A stretch of 64,000 nucleotides of DNA from Liolophura sinensis (GCF_032854445.1 NC_088295.1:72692028-72756027); one strand, 5' to 3'. Numbered from the stretch's first letter, positions 11,801 through 24,884 are shown. Numbers and translations: made by a program. Notes: a model not told the origin generated them from the sequence alone.

Positions 11801-14800
11801 ATGTCAAAACGTATTATTTTTGGTGCTAAAACTTACAATTTTCCAGCAGAATATCATCCCATGTTCCATTCAAACCTCAAAACAGTGTTCAAAAATCAAT
11901 AGAACTCTCAGAATCAGGAAATATAGGCAAGTGAGTCATGGACGAAATTTATGGTCATTTAGGGCATACATACATTCATGATCCTTCCTGCAAGTGAGTG
12001 AATGACTGAACAGCACTGAACGAGACCAGTATTTTGGTAAACTCCAGTTTGATGAACTCCAGTGGATGATACTCTAATCTGTATACCATACAGACGTGGA
12101 TGGAATCTGGATGAGTCATAACACCTCAGGTGTGAATCAAGCGTTGTCAGCCCAGATCATGCATATAATACAAGGGCTCCATTCAACTCAATCAGTTTGT
12201 CCTTCATGAACAAATCACCTACCAACCAACTCTCTCTCTCTGCTTTAGGTTTCTATTTGATTCTAACTTGTATGCTCAACTATAAACCTTAACCGAGACC
12301 ACTACATTTTGATGAACCCCAATAAAATAATTTATGTCAAATATGATATCAGGAGTCATTCACCTGAAGTGCACAATGCTTAATTAGACCAGCTGAACAG
12401 CATTGAGGACTCGCAGAAGGCAGTGATGTCATTTATCTGTCCCTTTCAAAGGAATTCTGAATTATGACATGAAATAATACTGACCATCACACATAATAAA
12501 ATATGACACAACTGGGGCGATGGAGATGCTCCTTCATTTATTTATTTATCTGATTGGTGTTTCACACCATACTCAAGAATATTTCATTCATACAATAGTG
12601 GATAACATCAAGCTGGAAGGAAACTGGGGGAAAACAGAGGATAATTCGCATCAAGCTGCAGAGCTTCCACAAACGGCTGGAGAGGAAACCAGCATAAGTT
12701 GGACTTGAACTCACAGCAAACCGCATTGGTGAGAGGCAATGCCATTATTCTGCACTAGCCTACTAACAGCTAGCCCACGGAGGCCTGAAGTAGCATTTCA
12801 CTTTTCATGATGTATTTGACTGTGAACCACACGAAAACAGAATAAAGTATAAGGATTCCAGAATAAATTGGTTGTCGTGAGACACTCACCTCTGTGGTGG
12901 GATGGATTTCTTGCTCAGATCTGCTCGCACTTTCTCCCCAACATGTCTGTAAATCTCAGCTAGAGTGTTGACGGCCGTCTCTCTCACCTGGATGACGTAA
13001 ATATTAAGTACAGAAAAAAATGCACAAACAAATTAAGCATTGTTGAGAACTGGCTTTTCTGCTGCTAGGTATTATCCATTCTTCCACATAATGAGTTCAG
13101 ATCCTATTAAGAAAATATTCATTTCTTTGATTGATGTATTATGCCATTACCAGAGAATACATGTATGCAAGACACTCAGTTAACTCTCACAAAAAAGGCC
13201 TCCATAATATGTAGGTTGTAAAACATAAGGCAAAATAATGTGTTTTTCCTTGACCAAAATTAATAAGACATGTTTTGAACTGTGAAAACAGCATGAGGTT
13301 CTAATATTATGGAAGTGTTACCCAGACTCTTATTTTAATTTCATGAGAAATTTATGATTTAAACCATAAACTGAAAGTGGTTCAACAGCCAAACTTGTGC
13401 CAAACTGGTACATTGTTCTGCAGTAAAAATTCAGTGTACAAATTTTAAACTTCCCAGAGCAACACATTTTTTGATTTAAAGGAAACATGAAAAGGAATAA
13501 TAAAACAAAGATTATGTTTCTATGCTAAATGAAGAAAATTATGCCCCGGATTTTTTGTTAAAATTCATTTTGAGTATATTTTCCTCAATATTGTGCATAA
13601 TTTTCGTCAACGGTTGGATTTTTTTCAGAAATGACGTCATCATTGATCTTGCTCGGAACTTGGTAAACACCCGAAAGTGAGCAGTGTGGGCAAGGTGACA
13701 TGTACACAGATACTGCATGGCTTCTTTGGGCCAGCTTAGCGCCCCCTCCACGCCCATACACCCACCCCCATTCAGTCTGTCATCCACACCCCTGCCCTCA
13801 TTTGGCCAGACCTGTTTGGTCTGTCCCCAACAGAGTTCTTTTTAAACAGGGACCATTGTTTACATCACCACTGCAAGTTCACTTAATTTCCCGACTGACC
13901 CCTTGGGCATTACGAAAATTGTACTCTGAAGCCCTTTTTACCCAACAAAATGGAAGTTGAAAATTTGTTTGTACTGTTGTATGTTATTACACATGATAAT
14001 CTGTAATTAAAAAATAAAACCAAAGCGTTTCATGTATTCTTTAAGCCTTAAGACGTTTGAATTTCACCTGACCTACCTGGCCATTCTGATCTTCCAGTAG
14101 TTTACATATGGCTGTGACAAGAGCTGATAGCTTCAAACTCTTAGCACCATATCTGAAGTAAAACAGAAACAGAAAGCATCAGTACAATCATCACAAACCA
14201 CAGTTCTTGGGGAGCTCTTTCCCCGTGGTTGTATGTGCTATGTAGGTAAATATATATACACATTTGGAGCTAACTCAAAGAAGGCATGCAGAGAAGTGAA
14301 GTCATGATCTGTTATTACAACAACATTCAGAAACAGCAAGTAGGCTTTTAATTGTGCACAACCATTTCTGTATAAATATGTGTAATATTTAACACCAAAC
14401 TCTCTACCATTCAGAAATGTCAAACAAAAGCTCTGGTGATATTAAAACAAGATCACACACATTTTAATACTGTCTTCCTCTTAGCATAGGAGATCATGTC
14501 TAGTTGAATGAAGCACTTCATGACCAAAATACACTTTTAAAGTTACCTATGCCCACCTACATGTACATGTAGATCATAAGTTCTATTTTAAATAGATTTT
14601 AAGATTTTAAATAGCAAGAAACTGGTTGACTGGATATAATCTTTGTTGTTCTTTCCAGGTGTGAAATTCACATGTAAAAACATTATGTGCTTCACAATGC
14701 AATCCACTTACATCTGGGTCCAGAAAGCATGATTGGTGTTTTTCTAATTACACTATTTGTATTTAAAATCATGAGATGTCAGACAATGATCGACTGGCCA

Positions 14801-17800
14801 GTTGCATGAAGGGCCACAATCCTTTCACCTTGATTCAAGGGTTACTTCCCCTTAATAAAACAAAACTGAAATCCAGACCCAGAGCTTATCTGCATATGGC
14901 AGATTACCTAACCAAAATACTAACACAAATACCTGTACACCTTAATGCCTAATCCTATTATTTACAAAACATAAATATTATGTAATTCTAACCTAGGCAG
15001 AATTAGTATTTTCAGCACAACTAGAACACAGAGAAATGAGGACACTAAGAGTGTATGGATATATCAGTACCTAAGAGAGCTTTGAAAAAGACAAGTACTA
15101 AAAAGTGTTCACCCATAAATGAATACATAAACCCGGAACAAGAATCATGCCCTCAATGATATGCCCTTGTAAGTAACAGTATGACATGCATAGGTCTATA
15201 TCCACCATGTACATGTAGCTCTAAAATATGATCTGGCCCTGCAATCCCCAAGTAAGCTAAGACTTCATCTACTTTAAAATTGTACTTCTTACGTAACGAG
15301 GTCAAAATATTGATCGATGTAAATTCTAGATAAGTTATTATAAAACAAATTTCAGCTAAATAATACAAGGAACACACCAAATTAATGACTGAAATTTTGA
15401 CTTGAGCCTAAGATCACATTGTGATCCCATGGTCCAGCAACCTGGAAGATCCAAGGAGACAATGCCATATCAGAGTTGGTTTGAGCTGGACTGGGGGACA
15501 TAACCTCATTGTCAAGCTTGTACGGGGATAGTAGACCTCTCATTTAGCCTAGCTTGTGTTAATTCACTCCATTTATACCACTAAAAATCTGGATTATTTA
15601 AGGTATAAAATTTTTACCCCATTTTGTTCACAACCCTCTTTTTTCAAAAAGAATGAGTTTAAGTGAACAGCCACATCAATTTCAAGAATATAGGGCTGAT
15701 TCCACAACTCACTTCTGATTCTTAGAGCCAAAATTTGTAACGCCTCTTCACAATGCTTAGTTTTTTGGTGCTGGAAGTTGAAATTTTGACATGTCTATCT
15801 TATGACAACATTTATGAGATGGTCTAACTTTGACCTACTAGGTCCTAAAGATAACCTCTAAAACAGTATTTCAAATTTTGGCTGAAGTGAGATAAGGCTT
15901 TGTGAAATCGACCCCAGGTCACGATATCAGCTGGTGCTGTTCTCTGGAAGTTAACAGAGGAAATGGCCAGTCAGCTTTCTTTCTCCGCTTTCAAAGACAT
16001 GCAAGGTATATTGTTGATCTCGGCAGGGGCAATCAAAGGACACAGAACCATCAGTCCTCAGAGAGAAAGTTGAGTGTGAACAGAGGACATAAATACAGGA
16101 ACGTGTTGAAGCGATACATATTCAACAGCTTACCTGTTCAGCGTCTTCTGTAAGCAGATCATAGCCTCTTCACGAACATGCCACAGTTTGTGGCCAAATG
16201 CATTCATCATTCGTTCAAACACATACTGCAATCAAACACACAGATTAACGCGTCATGATATAAAATAACATTGAAGTAAGTGTGCATGTCATCTGATCAA
16301 GAGTAACATCTCCTACACCATTCTAACCGGCATTTTCTTTATCACTCAACATTTTTTATCTGTTTGAAGCCAACATAGAATTTTTTTTTTCAAAATTTGT
16401 TTTGCTTGAAATTGATTTTATAAATGTTGCTGTAAGATGCCATACACTCTGCAAAACATATGTTTTTCACTTTGTCTGAAAGATCTCAAAACAAGTCACT
16501 GTAGCTCACACCCCATCCCTCTTGTCACCTCACCTAACAAGGTAAACCCGCATAATTACATTTCACCCATAGATTACCAATGCTTCTAAAGCATCGCATT
16601 GTAAAATATGTTTAAAATTTATTACTGCATTTAAGTTGAAATAGATGCAGCCGTGTGAACACTGTAATCCAGGACAGATTCCAGGTTAACAAGGGTCAGA
16701 ATGACATGTCTATAGCTGACACCTTCTTTTCATCTGAGTGACAATTCATGTTTTTCTTTACCTGCTAGTTAGTTTGATGGATGGATATATACCATACTGA
16801 GGTAAGCCATCCATACAACACCCATATAAGTACATGTGCAGGAGACGGTCACTGAAGCATGCAGACCTATATGTAGGATTCATGAGCATGCACATGACTA
16901 ACAGAGCCAGACCCATTATCCTCACCCCAGTGCAATGTCATGGTAATATACATGTACATGTATACCTGCTCAAGTATCCTCTATATCCTGGGAATTTAAA
17001 TAACTGAATCAATCCAGAAAAACAATTAAAACCACCGTAGCTGAACACAGGTCTTCAAACACAGCAGGAGGAAGAGAAGTATGAGTACATGCATACTGAA
17101 GAAAAAAAAACAGTTCTATCTTAGTGTAATGTATCCGCACCCATGGAGGCCTTCACAATGTACTGTCATGGACAAACATTCAGGGTTGTAGGTCAGCAGT
17201 GAGCGTAGCACAGGTAGATTTACAGGTACATCACTTACCTGGGGAGACGAGGCTGGCATCATCAGCTTCAGCAGCAGAATCTGGGCCTGCTCTCGCACCT
17301 GATCAAAACAAAATTAGCGGGAGTTTAACCTGATTCCTGAATACTATTTCACTGCCATACAGGTGCCAAAAACTTCTGTATAAACATGCATGTATATCTC
17401 CAGAAGCTTCAGGTTCAACAGCCTTGGTCAGAGGCTTAGTGTGAAAAGTAAAAGTTTTCGTCAGTGAAATTACATCAATGCAACCCACAGTCGATAAATA
17501 TCAATCAAAACTTTACAATCTGTAGGACAGCTTACTGTAATGTTTTTTGTAAAATGTATCTTCAAGTCATTTACCATTAAGGGTAATTAAGCCTTCTGGA
17601 AATATCAAGTACTCATAACAATTTTACCAACTAGTACTTGTATTTCCATCACTTAATGCTACATAACCCCACCTGATCTTTACTATCCCCAAGTCTATCC
17701 ACCACAGCTGGCAACACTGTAAATATAAATACACAATGATAAATCCTCACTTCAATGAAGCAAATATGATGAGCAGACTAGTTGTGCAAGGTGAATACAG

Positions 17801-20800
17801 TGTGCTAAAATGACTATTTGCAAAACTTATCATAAATTCAAGATTAATGTCAAGTTTAGAAACATTTACACTATATAAGTACATTGTAAAATAGCTCAGT
17901 TTCTTAACTTTACATCAATGTTGGTAAAGGTATTGCATGTGCAGACTCACCAGATGGAACATGTCGCTGAAAGTTTTCTCCCATTCGATCCACCAATAAA
18001 CACAACACCTCCATGCCATTCAAGGAGATCTGCAATAAAAAGAGTGTATTTATACAGCCATATCTATAAGATAAATACAGAGTACTGATGCATATTTAGC
18101 AATAGCATGACAAACATGATCACTGACACACAATGAAAAATTATAACTGCGTGCCTGCATGTGAAATTGTGTTCATGGGTTGAATAAAAAAAATTTAATA
18201 CGAGACTGCATGAAACTGATTGAATGTCCCTCATATCAGACAGGACACGAAATAAAAATATACATATGGCTGACACAGATGTACCTGAATGTACAGTGTA
18301 GGTGCACATACACTTTACAAAAAACATGATATGTGAACACACCATGGACATGAAAATAAAGATCAAAAATCAAAATACAAATTCTAAACCGATAGTTCCA
18401 ATAGGTCATAAATTGTATCATGATGAAAAAAACTAAGACATGATACATTTTGATCCATGTCTGAGCTTTGTCCAAAACTTGTCCTCTCACAACACTGTAG
18501 AACTATGAACAAATTACACATGGCAGGACATACATGTAGTGTATGGAGGAGTTGCCATTATGTCCTGCACCAAATTAAAAATTATTTCCAGCCTTGAACT
18601 GGGAGAGAACTTTTCTAGTTTTAGGCATAACATATTCTTCATCATGTACATGTAAATGTAAAGTTTAGTAAACATCTTTAGCTTCCCCGAAACAAGTAAC
18701 TCATGAGTTCTAAGAAAGGGAAACAGAAACTACAGTGTCCATATAGAGGTGTGCCTGTATGAAAAACTGTGCATATAACCAGGGCACTATTCACAATTCT
18801 AAACAAGCATTCATCAATAGGGACCTATCAACACATTATCAAATTCCAAGCCCTGGAAAGTTATAACTGTGTGAGTGACTCAATAATGATGGAAAGAAAA
18901 ATTGTATCCAATGTTTCAGGAAACTCAAATACGTCCCCACATCTTACTCAAAAGCAGGAAAGAGACACTTGAGCTATTATGGAAGAAGATATAAAAGTGA
19001 AGAAAAATAGGACATCATCAAGCTCTGGCAAACAAATGGAGTACTTATTAAATAAAATTATTTGTGAATTTATTACTGGTTATATAACTACGAAGACCTT
19101 TGTTTGACAATTAACCAATGATTTTCCTATACATGTCAAGGCCTATTATGTCAGATTAACACATGTATTCATGTACTTTCAGACTGCAATTCATGATCAC
19201 ACCTTCACTACAGTACAGTTACAGCATGTGCACATTATTTGTCGTGGAATATACTTGTATTATTATAAGCCAAATAAACCTTGTCCTCAAGCAGCCTTGA
19301 AATGGAAGTACATGTCAAACAAGTCTTTATTTATACATGTAATAAAATTATATAGATATGGCCTGAAGAACATCATAGGATTATAGATTACCCATAACAC
19401 TTATTACCCATACATTTAATTCAATGTGGGAATGGCAATACACCACTCCAAAAAAAATGACCTTCAGTGTGAATAAACACACTGAGCCCTAATTCAGCCT
19501 GACACACCCTAAAGTATAGCGAAGGACAAAGACACTAGGTACAGTAATTGCTACACAACATGTACATGTAGTAAATGTACATATATTCTCTAACTGACAC
19601 CATCACCATGACATGACTGCAATATTGCCAAGGTGGCTTGAAGGCATCATTCATTCTTTCATTCATTCTCATTGACACCAGAGCTAACAATGTTCCAAAA
19701 TGGTGATACAGGAAATTTTTGTCCTCTGTTCATTCCAGTATGGAAGAGCAGAGAATGACTACAGAGAGAATGGCATTGTTGGTGTAAAGCGAATGTAATA
19801 CCACCACCACTGGAACTAAGGACATGTACCACCATTACTCTAAAAGTTGGGCATGCAGCCGCCAAGCCAGGTATCATTTGGCATACACAGATGATGTATG
19901 TTCTATATTTGATTACACTATATACATGTACATTGTACGCATCCTAATTCCTCCACCTTTTCACACAAAAAAAGCAACCATCATTGCAATTTATGCACCT
20001 TTATAATTTCATTCATTTTTTCATTGGTTATTTCATACTCTTATATGAAACCGGATTTTTAATTTCATTTTGGAGACTAAACCACATAGTTTGGGTTGGA
20101 CAATTTCAGGGCTTCATAAAAAGTATAATTTTATCAGTCCACACAACATAATGCCTCCAGTATATGCTTACATAAATATCTAGCAAATAGGTGAAAGGTT
20201 GAACAAATCTAGCAACCATAAAGAAATGCTTTCAACCAAAATATACTGTGTAACATGGCTATGTCAGGAATAGTATCACTGTATGATGATCCAGGTGTTT
20301 TCTCTATGTTTTGATTGGAGCCGGATGCTGCCAGACAGACCAGGAAAATAGGAAATACAGACTAGGTCTTCAGTTTACCCATTCCATACACCTGTATGCT
20401 GTATTCCTAATACTACAATCTGAATCTATATATGAGTCAGTATCTGGGCAAGCTCAGAGCCCAATGAGCCTAGCATGTAGAATACTATGGTCCTAGATGC
20501 ACATGGACCTGTGCAGAAGAGAGAGAGAGAGATGTCAGTGAAAGCCTGCTAGTCACAAATGTTCCCCTGGATAAGCAGATCTTCCAAACCCTTGTTAATT
20601 GATTGCTAACTACCACACATGCATAATGGAATGTCACTGCAGATAGGGCATGGCCTGACAAACAAACACTGAGGCATGAGAAGGCTCTGTGATCCTTGCA
20701 CAACTATGATTCATCAATACACATATCTCACATTTTAAAAAAATCACTCCACTGAACACAGAGAGTCGGTCACGTAAATATTTTGCAAAGTGAAATTGAC

Positions 20801-23800
20801 TGCTGGGAAAAAGGGGGGCGCAGAGGGTTGGGTCCAAGGACTGCAACATTGTGTGCATCCATCACATATTGTTTCCCCAGAATTATGTACATTAATACAT
20901 GCTTAGTGTTCATGTCACATGGCTCATTTACCTCATGGCACTATCTGCTGATGATAAATCGACAGCAGGTCGTAAGTAGGCAGTATTATCCATGGAGGTG
21001 TTAACATGACGGAATACACTGCAGCATTCAGCCAAATGAAGAATACCTAAACCCAAGTTTTAAGTCAGGAGATATTTAGATTTACATTGCCAAACATTCA
21101 ATTATTATAAATTTGCACAGTACATACATTATGAGTGGGCTTGCCTATCAATTTCATTTCATTAACACTGTTACAATGTTTACTGAAGAAAAAAATCTAA
21201 AAAAAATACTTACTTCAATTTGTCACCCAATAAGTAATTACAAGTTACACTGGAATAAATTAACATTACCAACCTATCTCACTTCATGTCATACGTATCA
21301 AAAACTTCATTGCAGGAACTATTTCTGTAATAATATTCAAACCTCATAGCAGTATCACTAAAATACAAAACTAGTATTTATTAAGTTAGAATTAAGTTAG
21401 GTGTCTAATCTGAACAACAATATTTAGATTTCACACATAAATTTATTCTGTGTAAAAATTAAAAGTAAACATCACTAAAGCCATATGGACAAAGTTCACA
21501 GAGTTGAATTTCAGTGTGAACCGTGTCACAATATCCAAGAAAAATACCACAAATATTGGAGATCACATTACACATAATGTTCAATGTGTTAATAACATCA
21601 GATATGTTGTACATGTATATTAAAGTAGTTATGCACCTGTTGTTGTACATAAATGTAGCTTTATCTAATTATTTTCACACTTCACTGGAGAAGTAATAAT
21701 TTCACACAATACTCTTACCCTAATTCCTCAACCTTTTTGCATATGAAAGAGTAACGTTCAGTGCAATTTTTTCATATTTTTAATTTGATTTTGGAGACAA
21801 ATCTTCATTGGTTCAATTGTCCAGTTTCAGGGTTTCACAAAAAGTATAATTTTAACACCCAATAATGCCGTTAGAATATGCAAGATCTTGACAATAACAG
21901 CAGACAACATACGGATTCCAAATTTATATAAAACAGATGGGATTAAGAAATTTTAACAGACCGTGAAAGCCGAAGATATTTAAACACTTAAAAAGGCTGC
22001 CTGTCTAACATGTATAAGGTGACTACAGCAAAGCTTGCCTGATGTCAACATTGATTAGTCAGACTGAGAGACATAGAGTACATGTATTTGATGACATTTA
22101 GGGCTTTTGTGAAACTGAGTCAGTCCACTAGTTTGCAGAATGGGTGTAGGGGTTCCCCCTAATAACTGTGCAACAGGACAGATGTGGGCCTACAGTGTGT
22201 GTAGCTTTACTGCGCTGAACCACATACACGTAAATGTAATTCTATTAGGGAGTGGCTAACTGATGGCAGGCTAGGATAAACTTCAGGTGATTCTGGAATG
22301 CTCTGTAACCTTTTGTAACCTAACACAACAGTGGTTTTAGGTTTCTGGGAAACTGTTCAAACAAACTCCCGCATTCTTTTGTACTGTGCTAAGTCTAATT
22401 TATTCTGAATGTTATCTTGGACAAGTGTTGTGGGATTCTCATATCTAAGGGTATGCATGTCTAGATGTTCATTTTTCTGACATGACATGCGGATCTTAAT
22501 TCAGTTTAAAATTAACCATGTAAATGATACAAAGCGTCTGTTTACAGTGGTTAATTAATAATAAACATTGACATGAGCAGTAAGCAATTAGTCCTGTAAC
22601 AAATTTCAGTTCAGGACATAACCAGAAGAAAAATGTTAAAATCTGTACGTTCACCAAAGCTGTTCATAAGCACAATGTAAGAGGTGGTTAACCACTGGAG
22701 CAGTGGTTAACAACATTTTTCTTCATTGGCTCCTGAACAATTAAACTTTCTGATAAAATACAACTTCTTTCAGTTATTAAATATTTCACAGTTCTATTGC
22801 TGCAAAGTTTAGGATAATTCACATGTTGAAGAAAGCAATCTAGTTTGATAAAAATCAAAAAGGCTCGAGAAGGGTTCACTGATCCGATGGTCAGAGGCCA
22901 ATGAAATTCTGATTAGGACTGTAGAGTTAAACAAGCACTGGTACAACTGACCAATTATTTATCAAGAATTAATTCATATACCAGTGACCACTTCTACATT
23001 TCTAAACAATCTTCAAAATATATGGCTTGTACTATAGATGCTACAAATTTAGATAAAAATATATTGTGAGACACTCTTAATAACTGAAGGAACAGCCAAT
23101 ATCAAGGTGAACCAGTAGATCTCAAGGGATAGGAGTCCCACTGGCCTGTGACTGACATTTTGTTGTTAATATCAACCTCAGCTCACTTGTTGTGATATAC
23201 CACTTTTCTTGATTTCAATAATATGGCAAACATTTTACATGTATGTACATGTATGCTTGAGGTATAACGTCGCACTTAACAATTTTTCAGTCAAATGACG
23301 AGGAGCAACCATTAGGTGTATGCATATATATTGTGTTTTCTTGAAGCGGGGCAAGTCCATGCTGCCGAAGTATCCACCACTGAAGTATCATGCTGAAGAC
23401 ACCAGACATGACACCCCACCCGGTCACATTATACTATGCTGGGTCAACCAGTTCAAGTTCCTTTCTGTTACCTCTCAATGCTGAGCACTAAGCCAGGCAG
23501 CAGCAGCAAGTACAATTTTTAAAGTCTTTGGTATGACCCAACCCAGGTTTGATCCTGAGGTCTCCTGACTTCCAGGTGGATGCTCGAACCATTAGGCCAT
23601 TAAAGTGGTCCAAATATTTTATAAACTAATGAAATAAATTCATAAAATTGTCCAAGATCTGAGCCCTTTCACGTGATGGAAAGAGAAAATATGCTTTCCC
23701 ATATTTACAATAGACCACCTGTTGACTACAACCAGCCATCTGTCACCTTTTTCGACCAGAGTAATTGAATTAATTGTCATTCAACAAGAGTAATGAAATT

Positions 23801-24169
23801 TACTCTCACTGAATAATATAACATACAAATGAAGTCATTTTAGTAAGCTTAAAAAAAAAAAACAAAGAAAAAAAAATCTGTAACAGTAAGCACAATTTTA
23901 CATGTATCATCTAAGATTATTACACCACAAAATTTATTTGCAATTTATCTTCACTCAAGAGCTTATATTTTACAGCTTACCTTGTAGTTGCTGCAGTTCA
24001 CCCATCCCACTAAACCATCCACCAACAAATCAATATCCTCACAATCAAGCCCACTTCTCGGGTCACTGAGATATGGTACTAGTTCAGCATGTGATTGTAT
24101 CCTCTTCCTAGTGTCCTGAGTCACAATATTGGGCAAAAAGTCATCTAATGTCTGCACGGATGCAGCCAT
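8860..24169 (-). CDS. CLASP: CLASP-family microtubule plus-end protein, N-terminal TOG1 exons (partial)
   Basis: CLASPs bind microtubule plus ends through TOG domains and promote rescue and cortical attachment. Eight minus-strand exons join in frame with GT-AG sites: 24169-23981, 18029-17951, 17716-17673, 17298-17239, 16225-16134, 14152-14077, 12987-12890 and 8930-8860. Together they give 709 nt (236 codons plus 1 nt). The protein starts MAASVQTLDDFLPN. Recognisable CLASP segments include VNCSNYK, VLPAVVDRLGDSKDQ, VREQAQILLLKLM, LLEDQNGQ and AEIYRHVGEKVRADLSKK, ending at FAKFEELRNSGSM. These follow the order of vertebrate CLASP1/2 from residue 1 to the end of TOG1 (from memory, no alignment run). 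The start is the first ATG of the conserved frame. The later parts (Ser-rich linker, TOG2, TOG3, C-terminal domain) are not in the window, so the gene must continue past coordinate 1. The first coding intron is about 5.9 kb. I am very sure of the family; exon edges come from phase and splice consensus. Confidence 0.95.
10372..10519 (-). mobile_element. tRNA-derived SINE, 3' part
   Basis: This is a reverse-oriented copy of the window's main SINE family. The T-rich tail complement (TTTATTTATTCC) is followed by 'cctcaagaatattt', 'gacggcggccagcattatt', 'aaccatccgcaggttgctg' and 'cagaccttcccacatac'. The tRNA-like head is missing. It is diverged. Confidence 0.75.
11780..11920 (-). repeat. Interspersed repeat family B, copy 1
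   Basis: Read on the minus strand this matches 28180-28314 and 55476-55602 through 'agttctattgattttt', 'gatgatattctgc', 'tttagcacc' and 'atttgcctctaaaaatgc'. No tRNA head or inverted ends were seen. The family is unnamed. Confidence 0.6.
12534..12786 (-). mobile_element. tRNA-derived SINE, near full length, old
   Basis: It runs from the TTTATTTATTTAT tail complement and 'gattggtgtttcacaccata' through 'ggacttgaactcacagc' (B-box complement) to 'agcccacggaggcc', the complement of the 5' head GGCCTCCGTGGCT. It is clearly diverged from 59678-59946, so it is an old copy. Confidence 0.85.
12988..14076. other. CLASP intron 6
   Basis: No exon is visible. At about 13730-13835 the plus strand is strikingly C-rich (runs such as CGCCCCCTCC and ACCCACCCCC) against an AT-rich background. 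A CRE-like TGACGTCAT sits near 13632. Nothing else can be named. Confidence 0.4.
14153..16133. other. CLASP intron 5, with a fold-back element
   Basis: No coding exon. A diverged inverted repeat spans about 15691-15915 (see separate entry). Two ACATGTACATGT palindromes are near 14560. The remainder is plain AT-rich intron. Confidence 0.4.
15691..15915. repeat. Diverged fold-back element with 'ttcacaaag'-type ends
   Basis: The left end (AGGGCTGATTCCACAACTCA at about 15692, then AGCCAAAATTTG) is inverted at the right (CAAATTTTGGCT, then GAAGTGAG...CTTTGTGAAATCGACCCC, ending about 15915). Arms of about 45 bp surround some 130 bp. The outer sequence resembles ends at 39161-39303 and part of 30520-30645. 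Confidence 0.5.
16226..17950. other. CLASP introns 2-4
   Basis: Noncoding sequence lies between the short exons at 16134-16225, 17239-17298, 17673-17716 and 17951-18029. ACATGTACATGT occurs near 16950. No repeats or genes could be named. Confidence 0.4.
19941..20178 (+). repeat. Interspersed repeat family A, copy 1
   Basis: Shared blocks with the other copies: 'cctaattcctc', 'gcaatttatgcac', 'tttttaatttcattttggag', 'caatttcagggcttcat', 'aaaagtataattttatcagt' and 'cataatgcc...atatgct'. It has an extra T-rich piece in the middle. No tRNA-like head. Confidence 0.65.
21716..21882 (+). repeat. Interspersed repeat family A, copy 2
   Basis: The same ordered blocks as the copy at 19941: 'ccctaattcctcaacctttt', 'cagtgcaatttttt', 'tttgattttggagacaaa', 'cagtttcagggtttcacaa', 'aaaagtataattttaacac' and 'aataatgccgttagaatatg'. 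Same orientation. Confidence 0.65.
23265..23615 (-). mobile_element. tRNA-derived SINE, second type, copy 1
   Basis: The plus strand shows 'gcaagtccatgctgccgaag', 'agacaccagacatgacaccc' and 'tcacattatact', shared with 60765-61150. At the right end the minus strand reads TGGCCTAATGGTTCGAGCA (A-box-like) and, further in, GGATCAAACCTGGG (B-box-like). The tRNA-like head is therefore at the right and the element lies on the minus strand. Confidence 0.7.
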
Positions 24170-24460
24170 TGTTTTTAACCACTAGAGTAGAACCACCAGT
24201 CACTATGTGTATGACCAGCAGTCACAAGGTACCAAAATACTCCGCAAAGTAGAACTGAAATTGTTGTAATTCCAGTGACAGATGGTTAGTTTCTCTTTAC
24301 TTTCTTTGTCTCAGGTTGCCTTACAGGTAACTAGCTCGTTTAATGTCTAGGCGGCCAAATAGTTCCAATCCCGCACAGGATTGTAAACATCAACCACCGC
24401 CATGTTAGTCCGGATGTCTTCGTACAAATGTCAATCTGTAGATATCATGTGCGCACGTCT
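24170..24460 (-). other. CLASP: CLASP 5' UTR (coding exon 1, upstream part)
   Basis: Upstream of the ATG at 24169 the minus strand has a strong splice acceptor, a pyrimidine-rich run followed by CCTGCAG, so the exon probably begins at 24460. Bases 24460-24170 would then be 5' UTR in the same exon as the start codon. The stretch contains GCCATGTTAG-type sequence near 24400. This is inferred from splice consensus alone. Confidence 0.5.
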
Positions 24461-24829
24461 CTGCAGGAAAAGAATACAAAATACGCTTTATTCCATCTTT
24501 TCAAAATTATTTCACACAGTTCTGGCTAAACCGATCTTGCGTAAGATGTACTGGTAATGATAATAAGGATAAAACATACATTGAAGGAATAGTCTATGCA
24601 GCCATCATCAATTTGTGAGACTGAGAGAATGACGTGACCTACAGAACTCGGAATGAGTGCTTCAAGTAGATGAACATAATTCATCAGCAAGCATAATACA
24701 TACCAGATCATCAGAAACCTATGCACGCACTTATCCTTACACGAAGCATTCTGTGCAAATAACCCATTACAAGAAGCCTCGTATATGCTTTACACAAATA
24801 CAGAGAAAGAAAACATAAATAATACCCAC

Positions 24830-24870
24830 CTTACAATCACCAGCGGCACGGCCATGTTTGATTAATTTTA
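24830..24870 (-). other. CLASP: Possible noncoding first exon of CLASP
   Basis: On the minus strand a donor (GTAAG|GTGGGT) lies at 24830/24829, upstream of the acceptor at 24461. The short exon holds an AACATGGCC motif (YY1-like), and a perfect CRE (TGACGTCA, 24877-24884) lies just upstream. The ATG in the exon would start a uORF of about 13 codons that ends soon after the splice. The right-hand limit (transcription start) is a guess. Confidence 0.35.
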
Positions 24871-24876
24871 AATTCA

Positions 24877-24884
24877 TGACGTCA
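24877..24884 (-). promoter_or_regulatory. CRE (TGACGTCA) at the likely CLASP promoter
   Basis: This is an exact 8-bp palindromic CREB/ATF site. It lies a few bases upstream of the proposed noncoding first exon of CLASP and about 1.3 kb from the PA2G4 start on the other strand. Motif match only. Confidence 0.45.

Larger units (their letters stand above)
8931..12889. other. CLASP intron 7
   Basis: This intron lies between coding exons 7 and 8. It carries SINE copies at 10372-10519 and 12534-12786 and a family-B repeat at 11780-11920. A perfect Pol III B-box-like GGTTCAAATCCC at 10011-10022 has no convincing A box. No exon is supported. Confidence 0.5.
18030..23980. other. CLASP intron 1 (5.95 kb)
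   Basis: This is the largest intron, between the first and second coding exons. It holds two copies of repeat family A (19941-20178 and 21716-21882), a (GA)n run near 20520 and a tRNA-derived SINE of a second type at 23265-23615. No nested gene is supported on either strand. Confidence 0.5.
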
